A stretch of 5,458 nucleotides of DNA, taken from NCBI GenBank assembly GCA_021839095.1, contig JAKCBU010000106.1, positions 1 to 5,458 of the forward strand, given 5' to 3'. The DNA is from Pseudomonadota bacterium (GTDB lineage Bacteria; Pseudomonadota; Gammaproteobacteria; Acidithiobacillales; Acidithiobacillaceae). Each line of letters starts with the position of its first letter. Position 1 is the first letter of the stretch. A model generated the notes under the pieces. It had not been told where the DNA came from. It ran no database searches and saw only the letters and a list, made by a program, of their open reading frames with translations. A program made the translations under genes and the position numbers. Shown here piece after piece: positions 1-5,034 of the stretch.

Positions 1-360
1 GGCGAATGCGGATCTGGCGATATAGAAAAACCGCGCGGCGCGTTCGAGGTCTGGCAGGCTTGCCGGGTCCGGAATGGCCCGCCACTCGTAAAACAGTTGG
101 CGCGAGTAGGGGGTGTTCTGCAAGTACCGGATCAGTTCGTCTGTGCGGTCACGGAGCACACGGAAGAAGGTCACGATCTCGCCGTTTGCATCATTGATGA
201 CCTCGATGCCGGAGGGACGACGGGCAAAGAATACCGCTCCGCCACCAAAGAAGGGCTCGACGTAGGTCAGCTCCCGCGCCGGCTCGGGAAGCCGGGCAAG
301 AATCTGGTCAGCCAGTTTCCCCTTGCCGCCAAGCCAGGGGAATGGCGGATGTACTCTCAT
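1..360 (-). CDS. Dam-family (D12 class) DNA adenine methylase, N-terminal 120 residues
   Basis: Partial gene entering at the left edge; the frame is open from the ATG at 360 to base 1. It should transfer a methyl group from S-adenosylmethionine to N6 of adenine in a short site, often GATC in this family. The SAM-binding start typical of Dam proteins is visible: FPWLGGKGKLADQIL (residues 7-21), YVEPFFGGGAVFF (33-45), then VINDANGEIVTFFRVLRD (54-71), where the acidic D57 fits the residue that contacts SAM in this family. The catalytic DPPY motif should lie beyond the window. The start overlaps the stop of the upstream gene as ATGA, implying translational coupling. In a phage replication operon it probably modifies new phage DNA against host restriction or influences origin timing; that role is inferred. 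Confidence 0.92.
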   Translation of the reverse strand, partial: MRVHPPFPWLGGKGKLADQILARLPEPARELTYVEPFFGGGAVFFARRPSGIEVINDANGEIVTFFRVLRDRTDELIRYLQNTPYSRQLFYEWRAIPDPASLPDLERAARFFYIARSAFA

Positions 361-1658
361 ACGGAGGCCACCTGCAGGGCAGCCAACACTTCACGTTCGC
401 CATTCTCCCCACGCAGGTATGCCTTGCAGGTGTCGAGAAGGGAGACCACTTCACAGCCGTCGGCCCTGCCAACGCGCAGGACCTTTTTACGAATATCGGC
501 CAGCCCCCGGTTGCCCAGCAGTTCACGTAGCGATGCTGCCTCAAGGCTGATTTCCTCAGTTTTCTTCAGCACCTGAAGCAGACCGAGAATGGCGCGATAC
601 TCCCTGGCTTCGGCCAGATAAGGTATGAGCTGCCTTGCAGAAATCTGCTGCTTGCCCACCTGAATCAGAAGGTCCAGGAACTCCCGCTGGTCGGCGGGCA
701 TCTCATAGCTGTCGTCTTCCTCTTCCAGGTCAATACCGCCGACCGCGATGGACACCTGCTCCTCCAGCGAAAGCCGCTCGCTACCGCCTCGTGCCTCATG
801 GTCTCCCCTTTCTTCCAGCGCATATTCCAGACGAACCTCTGTTCGCGCGCCATGAAGCGTGGCTTCCATTCTTTCCAGCTCCCGCATTTTCTTCTGCCGC
901 TTTTCTCCGGAGAGATTTTTGAGTTCCGATCGCCGCTGCCGGATGGCTCTTTCCAGCGATGCTTTTGAGAACGTCGGTTCGTGTGGCAACACAGATTCCG
1001 CATCAAGCCGTTTTCGATAAATAAAGTCTTCCATGGCATCACGGGAGGCAAACCGGGTATGCACGTCAACGAATGTCGCAATATTGGGGTGCGGCACCGT
1101 TGCCAGGTCGTGCTTCTCCGCAAAATGTTGCAATGCCTTGGTGGCCGCCGTGACGGCAAGATCATGATGATCGTCGTGATGATCTGGTATAGACCATTCA
1201 GCCGTCCTGATTTTGGATTCGATGATCGCGGCTCCGCGCCGAATGGCTTCAGAGACGATCTGGTTCATCACGTGATTTTGGCGGAGGGTCAACTGGATGC
1301 TTTGCGACCAGCGCATCAGACGGATGGCGATCTGAGCGCTGCAATCGTATCCCTTCGGAGCAAAATCACTCGCGCGCAGGTCTTCCAGGAACTGTCTTGG
1401 CTCTGTAAAGAATGGGCCAAGGTCGATCAGGTAGAATGCCATGTTCCCGGTCGCGCTTCGGGCGCAGCCGGAACGGACAGGATGAGGGTTCAGCATCGGG
1501 TGACCTTCTGAGAGACGAGCTATCAGCAGGCGCTGCTCATCAGAAATTTCCCGGTTGAAACCTCCCCCTTCAGGGGGATATGCTCCTCTTGGGAGAGGCG
1601 TAACCTCTTCCAGATTCGCCTCGTCAACGGCGTGGATTGAAACATGATTTCTGTTCAT
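357..1658 (-). CDS. Unrecognised 433-aa protein between helicase loader and methylase
   Basis: I do not recognise this family. The 433-residue frame is well supported: it is coupled to its neighbours by ATGA overlaps at both ends, with a weak GGGGTGA ribosome site before the ATG. It appears soluble, with no signal peptide or clear membrane segment. Visible features are a Pro/Gly-rich N-terminus (about 21-33), a central region ending in a histidine/aspartate cluster HHDDHHD (160-166), a strongly charged stretch likely to form helices or coiled coil (about 231-300), an acidic patch LEEEDD (311-316), and a helical C-terminal part (about 322-430). No Walker A, helix-turn-helix or obvious nuclease signature is evident; the His/Asp cluster could bind metal but is not a known motif to me. 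Position suggests a DNA replication or DNA-processing accessory, which is inference only. Confidence 0.8.
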   Translation of the reverse strand: MNRNHVSIHAVDEANLEEVTPLPRGAYPPEGGGFNREISDEQRLLIARLSEGHPMLNPHPVRSGCARSATGNMAFYLIDLGPFFTEPRQFLEDLRASDFAPKGYDCSAQIAIRLMRWSQSIQLTLRQNHVMNQIVSEAIRRGAAIIESKIRTAEWSIPDHHDDHHDLAVTAATKALQHFAEKHDLATVPHPNIATFVDVHTRFASRDAMEDFIYRKRLDAESVLPHEPTFSKASLERAIRQRRSELKNLSGEKRQKKMRELERMEATLHGARTEVRLEYALEERGDHEARGGSERLSLEEQVSIAVGGIDLEEEDDSYEMPADQREFLDLLIQVGKQQISARQLIPYLAEAREYRAILGLLQVLKKTEEISLEAASLRELLGNRGLADIRKKVLRVGRADGCEVVSLLDTCKAYLRGENGEREVLAALQVASV

Positions 1659-2515
1659 AGTTCACCCCGCAGGCAGGCTGACGCATCGGATTTATACTCC
1701 CTCCCCCGACGATGGCTCTGCCAGTCAAAGAGCAGCAGCCCGCCATTCTGGCACAGTCGGTCGAAGGCGGCCGGACCCAGGTATTTCTCCACGCCCCCAA
1801 TGCTCTCGTTGGACAGGATGAGGGTCGGTTTCAGGTCGCGGGAGCGGTGGTCGATCACCTCGAAGAGATGCACCCGCTCTCCATCGCTGCCGAACGTTTT
1901 CCCAACCTCGTCGATGATGAGCAGGCCCGCTTCGGCAAAACCGCGAATGACTTCCAGCTCCGTGCTGTTGCCGATGCCGCGTTGCCAGGTCTGGCGAATC
2001 CGGGCAATGATTTCGTAGGCGGTCGCAAAGATCACGCTATGTCCCATGGACAGCACTGTCCGGGCGATGGCCGACGCCAGATGGTTCTTGCCCGTGCCGG
2101 GATTCCCGCAGAGGATGAGGCAGGATCCGTTGCGGGCCCGCTCCTCGAAATGATCTGCGTAGTCCCGGCAGACATCGAGGGCCGTCTGCTGACCCGGGAC
2201 CTCGACCACGTAGTTGTCGAAGCCGCAGTCAATGTAACGCTTTGGGATCGCCGCGCTCTCCATGAGCCGGCGGGAGGCCTGCTCCGCCGCGCACACCGGA
2301 CAGGCCGGCGACAGGTAGCGGATGACATCCTGCTCATCCACCATGGAGATCGGGTAGCGGCCATGGCGCGCGCACTCGCGATACTGCGGATGGCGGTCAG
2401 GCAGGATCGCCTCATTGGTGGGGTCGAATCCCCATTTGGCAAGGAGATCCCTGGCCATCTCTCCGACGGGAACACGGGGCTGTTCTGTACTCTTGAAATT
2501 CTTCGGAAGCGACAT
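1655..2515 (-). CDS. dnaC: DnaC-like replicative helicase loader (AAA+ ATPase)
   Basis: This 286-residue protein should load the host replicative helicase DnaB onto the phage origin. It carries Walker A GNPGTGKN (137-144); the unusual N after the lysine, in GTGKNHLA, is the same as in E. coli DnaC. Walker B is LLIIDE (198-203), sensor 1 LILSN (232-236), and an arginine-finger candidate is in FDRL (R253). The segment CGFDNYVVEVPGQQTAL (97-113) parallels the DnaC region just before its ATPase core. The N-terminal part has C48, H51, C72 and C75, a plausible zinc site seen in many phage DnaC homologues but not E. coli DnaC. The ATG at 2515 has AGGAG at 2522-2526, partly within the stop codon of the upstream DUF1376 gene. 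IstB transposase helpers share this fold, but no transposase is adjacent and the GKN motif favours DnaC. Confidence 0.93.
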   Translation of the reverse strand: MSLPKNFKSTEQPRVPVGEMARDLLAKWGFDPTNEAILPDRHPQYRECARHGRYPISMVDEQDVIRYLSPACPVCAAEQASRRLMESAAIPKRYIDCGFDNYVVEVPGQQTALDVCRDYADHFEERARNGSCLILCGNPGTGKNHLASAIARTVLSMGHSVIFATAYEIIARIRQTWQRGIGNSTELEVIRGFAEAGLLIIDEVGKTFGSDGERVHLFEVIDHRSRDLKPTLILSNESIGGVEKYLGPAAFDRLCQNGGLLLFDWQSHRRGREYKSDASACLRGEL

Positions 2516-2521
2516 GGTTAT

Positions 2522-2527
2522 CTCCTA
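2522..2527 (-). promoter_or_regulatory. Stop codon overlapping the dnaC ribosome binding site
   Basis: The TAG stop of the long DUF1376 gene (2525-2527) shares bases with AGGAG (2522-2526), which lies six bases before the dnaC ATG. Ribosomes finishing the initiator gene stop on the loader's ribosome site, which favours balanced, coupled synthesis of initiator and loader. Confidence 0.7.
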
Positions 2528-3586
2528 CAGTTTGACGTAATGAGATCCGCCTACGGCGACTGGGGGTATCAGTTGGCGACCGGGCGGATCGATCGGAGGT
2601 TGCTTGCTGACGCCGCCAGTTCTCCTCTTCCCCGGCTTTCCGTCGTCCTTGAGGATGGCGGCGATGTACGCCACATGAATGCCCGCGCCTTTTTTCTCCA
2701 GAGCCATTTCGGCGGCCGCCAGGATGTGCTCATCGGTGAATCGGGCGCACATCTCCTGCACCACGACCATGTGCGGCGCGGCGCGGACGCCGAGTTCCCG
2801 CAATCGCTTGCAGATCAGTCCTTCGCGAGTGGGGACGGAGTCTTGTTGACCAGCTTGGAAACTTTCTGGCGCGGTGGGCAAGCCGCCATTTGGTAACGTT
2901 ACCGGCAGTGATTCCTGAAACGTTACCGGCGCGTTACTATCCTGTTGTTTTTCTTTTTCTTTATATTTATCTATTTCTTTATTTGGTAACGTTATCGGTA
3001 ACGTTACCGCAGCCGTTACGGGCGCCGCGGAAGGCGGGGTGCCTTCCCGCGCTTCCGGCGCTTCGGAGTCCCCGACGCGCTGTTTCTGGCTTTCGCGCTG
3101 TCTTTCCTTGAACCGTTGTTGCCGCCGCCGGTTTTGCTCCCGGAGCCGTTCCATGGCATCGTCGCCGCCGCTCTGGCGGCTCTGGAGGGATTGCAGAATG
3201 TCGAGAACGGTCATGGCCACGGTCTGATGGTACAAGCGCCCGTCGGAGCACAGCGCCCAGCCGTAGAGCGCCATACCGCGCACGCGCTGCCAAGCCTTTT
3301 TGCGGTGGTCGTAGCCGGCGGCCTGCGCCAGGACGACCTCGTTATTGGGCAGGCTGCCGGCCGGCACCTGATGGATGGCGAACATCCACAGCTTGACCGC
3401 CGCGCCCAACTCCTCGTTGCTGGCGATCTGTAGAAATTCCGAATGCCCGAGTTTGAGCATGTCCAGCTTGAACCATGGCACCGCGCGAATGTCGGTGTCC
3501 GGCGGGGTCAGGGGTTCCAGATCCGACGTGCCGGCGACGAATGGCAAAAAGGTGGTATCCACCGATTTCTTGTCAATGGACGGCAT
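2525..3586 (-). CDS. DUF1376 (YdaU-like) protein, long form; candidate replication initiator with internal origin
   Basis: A 353-residue protein. Residues about 13-131 match DUF1376: PWFKLDMLKLGHSEF, NEELGAAVKLWMFAIHQVP, SLPNNEVVLAQAAG, and YGWALCSDGRLYH. A basic helix follows (about 143-170, QNRRRQQRFKERQR), then a low-complexity linker (172-250) with repeated VTLP/ITLP peptides and a Lys/Glu run, then a C-terminal domain (about 254-315, ending HVAYIAAILKDDGK) that resembles the tails of phage primosomal proteins contacting a loader or helicase. DUF1376 has no firmly known function; genes of this type commonly precede dnaC-like genes, as ydaU-ydaV in Rac. The linker DNA carries palindromic repeats and an AT tract, so I infer an O-like initiator. 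The start at 3586 was chosen for its GGAGGG site (3594-3599, 7-base spacing) and alignment with the paralogue; the frame is open up to an ATG at 3862, but that part is out of frame with the upstream gene's coding. Confidence 0.86.
   Translation of the reverse strand: MPSIDKKSVDTTFLPFVAGTSDLEPLTPPDTDIRAVPWFKLDMLKLGHSEFLQIASNEELGAAVKLWMFAIHQVPAGSLPNNEVVLAQAAGYDHRKKAWQRVRGMALYGWALCSDGRLYHQTVAMTVLDILQSLQSRQSGGDDAMERLREQNRRRQQRFKERQRESQKQRVGDSEAPEAREGTPPSAAPVTAAVTLPITLPNKEIDKYKEKEKQQDSNAPVTFQESLPVTLPNGGLPTAPESFQAGQQDSVPTREGLICKRLRELGVRAAPHMVVVQEMCARFTDEHILAAAEMALEKKGAGIHVAYIAAILKDDGKPGKRRTGGVSKQPPIDPPGRQLIPPVAVGGSHYVKL
2892..2903. repeat. Isolated exact copy of the 12-bp palindrome
   Basis: GGTAACGTTACC, a perfect palindrome encoding VTLP on the minus strand. 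It is followed at 2916-2927 by TGAAACGTTACC, two mismatches from the consensus. Confidence 0.8.
2941..2984. other. AT-rich tract, candidate DNA unwinding element
   Basis: Only 8 of 44 bases are G or C, with one strand almost all pyrimidine (T-rich on plus, A/G-rich on minus), in an otherwise GC-rich region. It encodes the Lys/Glu-rich part of the linker (around KEIDKYKEKEKQQ). It sits exactly between the two groups of palindromes, as expected for the melting region of an iteron-type origin. Confidence 0.55.
2985..3008. repeat. Two abutting 12-bp palindromes (GGTAACGTTACC type)
   Basis: GGTAACGTTATC (2985-2996) is followed without spacer by GGTAACGTTACC (2997-3008). They encode VTLP and ITLP on the minus strand. 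The head-to-tail spacing of 12 bp would place two bound dimers close together on the DNA. A separate exact copy lies at 2892-2903. Confidence 0.8.
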
Positions 3587-4067
3587 GGCGGCGCCCTCCG
3601 GTTTCAGTCGATGCTTTCGCTGTTCGTCCGTCACGCGGTTTTTTTCTGGTTCTACGGTCGCGCGCCGCGTTGCGCTCTTCCTCCGCCCATTTCCGGGTGT
3701 CTTCCCCCACGAGGAAGGCGAAGACCATCCGTGCGGTCTCCTGGTGGTAGAGTCGCCCGTCCGAGCACAGCGCCCATCCGTAGAGCGCCATGGTGCGAAC
3801 GCGCTGCCAGACCTTCGCCCGATGATCGCATCCGGCGAGTTTGGCCAGAATGATTTCGTCATTGGGCAGACTGCCGGTCGGCACTTGGAACAGGCTGTGC
3901 AGACACAGCCTGGCGGCCGCGCCCAATTCCTCGTTGGTGGCCAAGTGGATGAATTCCGAGTGGAGAAGGTTGACGATGTCCACCTCGAATACGGCGCCGT
4001 GGCGGAGGTCCGTTCCAGGCGGGGTCAGCGGTTCCAGATCCGATGTGCCGGCGATGAATGGTTTTAG
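3194..4067 (-). repeat. Tandem duplication of the DUF1376 domain coding sequence
   Basis: The segments 3711-4067 and 3194-3550 encode aligned, ungapped 119-residue domains about 63% identical. At DNA level the best-conserved part is 3722-3790 against 3229-3300. This indicates an old, still-diverging tandem duplication rather than a recent one. Only the downstream copy kept, or gained, the origin-bearing linker. Confidence 0.8.
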
Positions 4068-4079
4068 GGCTGCAGACAT
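3573..4079 (-). CDS. DUF1376 (YdaU-like) protein, short form (tandem paralogue)
   Basis: A 168-residue protein whose residues 5-123 align without gaps to residues 13-131 of the following gene, about 63% identical (75/119 by hand count), including AGTSDLEPLTPP, NEELGAA, GSLPN and MALYGWALCSDGRLYHQ. It lacks the linker, iterons and C-terminal domain of its paralogue and instead ends in a basic Arg/Lys-rich tail (about 135-168). The ATG at 4079 has a strong AGGAGGAA site (4083-4090). It overlaps the next gene by 14 bases in another frame. It probably shares a DNA- or partner-binding function with the long form and could act as a regulator, hetero-oligomer subunit or redundant copy; this is inferred. 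A run of seven A near its end might allow a frameshift joining it to the paralogue. Confidence 0.85.
   Translation of the reverse strand: MSAALKPFIAGTSDLEPLTPPGTDLRHGAVFEVDIVNLLHSEFIHLATNEELGAAARLCLHSLFQVPTGSLPNDEIILAKLAGCDHRAKVWQRVRTMALYGWALCSDGRLYHQETARMVFAFLVGEDTRKWAEEERNAARDRRTRKKPRDGRTAKASTETGGRRHAVH
3639..3645 (-). other. Run of seven A (mRNA sense), possible slippage site
   Basis: In the short DUF1376 frame the codons read AGA AAA AAA CCG. A +1 shift, or loss of one A by polymerase slippage, enters the frame of the long DUF1376 gene, which is open from 3862, and would yield a fusion of about 515-520 residues. A -1 shift instead ends within three codons (ACC GCG TGA). Use of either is unproven. 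Confidence 0.25.
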
Positions 4080-4144
4080 GGGTTCCTCCTACTAATGGGT
4101 TGGTGCGACGTGACGGGGTACGGAATGAACTTCGCCATGACGAA
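4080..4144 (-). promoter_or_regulatory. 65-base spacer with strong ribosome binding site for the short DUF1376 gene
   Basis: This is the only sizeable gap between genes in the operon. It holds AGGAGGAA (4083-4090), five bases before the ATG triplet region at 4079. I see no convincing -35/-10 pair, terminator hairpin or operator in it. Confidence 0.6.
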
Positions 4145-4468
4145 TCAACGACGGGCTTGGCCAGGGCGGTGGTGGGGGTGTTGCCCGCCACCGTTGTATG
4201 CTTCATCGATGTCTTGCGGAGGTTCGCCAGCTGATGGTTCAGCGGAAAGCGCCGGTACCGGTTCGCGGCTTTCTGCGCGGATCTGATCTGTCTTGACGAC
4301 GGTGATAGTCGGCCGCGACAGTATCGAAGCCTGCGCCCCACCTGGGGCGGCACCCCCTCGTGGCCCTACGTCCCTTCGGTAGACGGGACGCTCCCCGCGA
4401 TATTCCTCACGGGGACCTGTGGACAGATAGGCGGGACGGGCGGAGACAACGGGATCCAGTGCGCTCAT
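4145..4468 (-). CDS. Unrecognised 107-aa proline- and charge-rich protein
   Basis: I do not recognise this protein. Its ATG overlaps the stop of the antirepressor gene as ATGA and has AGGAG (4477-4481) eight bases upstream, so the start is well supported. The sequence is rich in Pro, Gly, Arg and Glu (for example GPRGGAAPGGAQ at 35-46 and EPSAGEPPQDIDEAYNGGG at 77-95), has a short hydrophobic strand-like stretch PTITVVKT (53-60), and no cysteine. It is probably largely disordered, with no membrane segment. Its place between antirepressor and replication genes fits a small phage regulatory or adaptor protein. The composition leaves some doubt that it is expressed as a folded product. Confidence 0.62.
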   Translation of the reverse strand: MSALDPVVSARPAYLSTGPREEYRGERPVYRRDVGPRGGAAPGGAQASILSRPTITVVKTDQIRAESREPVPALSAEPSAGEPPQDIDEAYNGGGQHPHHRPGQARR

Positions 4469-5034
4469 AGCTTGAACTCCTGATCGACGGGCTTGGCGAG
4501 GATGTAGCCGTTGGCCTTGACAATCTCGGCGAGCTGCCGAGCGGTCACGACCATGGCGCCTTCGGCGACGGGCTCGGCGCGATAACGGCCATCGGCCTCG
4601 AAGGTCAGCAGCAGCTTGGTGCCGGGCGGCACGAGGGAGGGTGTGTGGTCTTGGGGTATCGCATACCCGCCCGATCGCCGGATGGCGGGCAGGACTTCTG
4701 CGGTGACCCACTTGCGGAGGGGCTTGGCCTGCGGTTTGCGGGATTTGAGGAGGGCATGGTAGAGGCCCGACTCGGAGATGATGGTGACTTCGCGGGTCTG
4801 GAGAGTGCCGTCTTCAGACCTGGTACGCATAATGTGAGTATCAGCCTCGTCCTCATCGAGGACGCGGGTCATGTTGAGCGCATCGCGATAACCTAACGCC
4901 TTGGCGATGTCGCCGGCGACGAACCAGACTTGGCCGTCACGGTCGACGGTGCGGACTTCGGTGGAGTGAAATAGAAAGACGGCGGGCTTCGCAGCCTGCA
5001 AGGGCGCGGACGCGCCTGGGGAATAGGCGTCCAT
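4465..5034 (-). CDS. Bro-N domain phage antirepressor (short form, internal start)
   Basis: A 189-residue protein starting MDAYSPG. Residues about 18-125 form a Bro-N domain: FHSTEVRTVDRDGQVWFVAG (22-41), DIAKALGYRDAL (42-53), VTIISESGLYHALLKSRK (83-100) and the ending PLRKWVTAEVLPAIRRSGGY (105-124). Bro-N is a DNA-binding domain common in phage antirepressors such as P1 Ant1 relatives. A C-terminal part (about 138-189, with TARQLAEIVKANGYILAKP) may be a second, protein-contact domain. Antirepressors of this kind typically counteract the phage repressor and favour lytic growth. The ATG at 5034 has AGGAG (5042-5046) seven bases before it. The frame continues upstream without a stop to 5346, so a longer form is possible; the conserved domain starts only after this ATG. 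Confidence 0.82.
   Translation of the reverse strand: MDAYSPGASAPLQAAKPAVFLFHSTEVRTVDRDGQVWFVAGDIAKALGYRDALNMTRVLDEDEADTHIMRTRSEDGTLQTREVTIISESGLYHALLKSRKPQAKPLRKWVTAEVLPAIRRSGGYAIPQDHTPSLVPPGTKLLLTFEADGRYRAEPVAEGAMVVTARQLAEIVKANGYILAKPVDQEFKL

Larger units (their letters stand above)
2892..3019. other. Putative phage replication origin (palindromic iterons flanking an AT-rich tract)
   Basis: Inside the linker of the long DUF1376 gene, copies of GGTAACGTTACC occur on both sides of an AT-rich stretch. Left side: exact at 2892-2903, 10/12 match at 2916-2927, and a CGTTAC half-site at 2932-2937. Right side: 11/12 match at 2985-2996 directly abutting an exact copy at 2997-3008, and a half-site CGTTAC at 3014-3019. 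Lambda-type phages place initiator-binding palindromic iterons and an AT-rich unwinding tract inside the initiator gene, beside the helicase loader gene; the layout here matches that logic. Function as an origin is inferred. Confidence 0.6.

Noticed and set aside
2084..2107. DnaC Walker A ends in GKN rather than GKT or GKS, suggesting an inactive ATPase
   Set aside because: E. coli DnaC itself has GTGKNHLA and is active, so this is a family hallmark.
1655..2515. IstB-type transposition helper
   Set aside because: There is no IstA transposase or terminal inverted repeats, and the surrounding genes form a phage replication operon.
2587..2594. Adjacent GATCGATC near the origin as a Dam-controlled site
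   Set aside because: Only this double site lies nearby and none is in the iteron cluster; short palindromes of this size are common by chance.
1712..2896. Long plus-strand open frame opposite dnaC and the DUF1376 gene
   Set aside because: It is antisense to two well-supported genes, has no recognisable motifs and arises from GC-rich codon bias. The other plus-strand frames were rejected on the same grounds.
2885..3020. CRISPR array suggested by the repeated GTAACG units
   Set aside because: The repeats are 12 bp palindromes with irregular spacing and are part of a coding sequence.
3587..3862. N-terminal extension of the long DUF1376 protein back to an ATG at 3862
   Set aside because: This stretch is an alternate frame of the short DUF1376 gene, without domain similarity; the start at 3586 has a strong ribosome site and aligns with the paralogue. 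It is kept only as a possible frameshift product.
4071..4139. 22-codon frame starting MAKFIPYPV in the spacer before the short DUF1376 gene
   Set aside because: It has no ribosome site and reads across the strong ribosome site of the real gene into a stop soon after.
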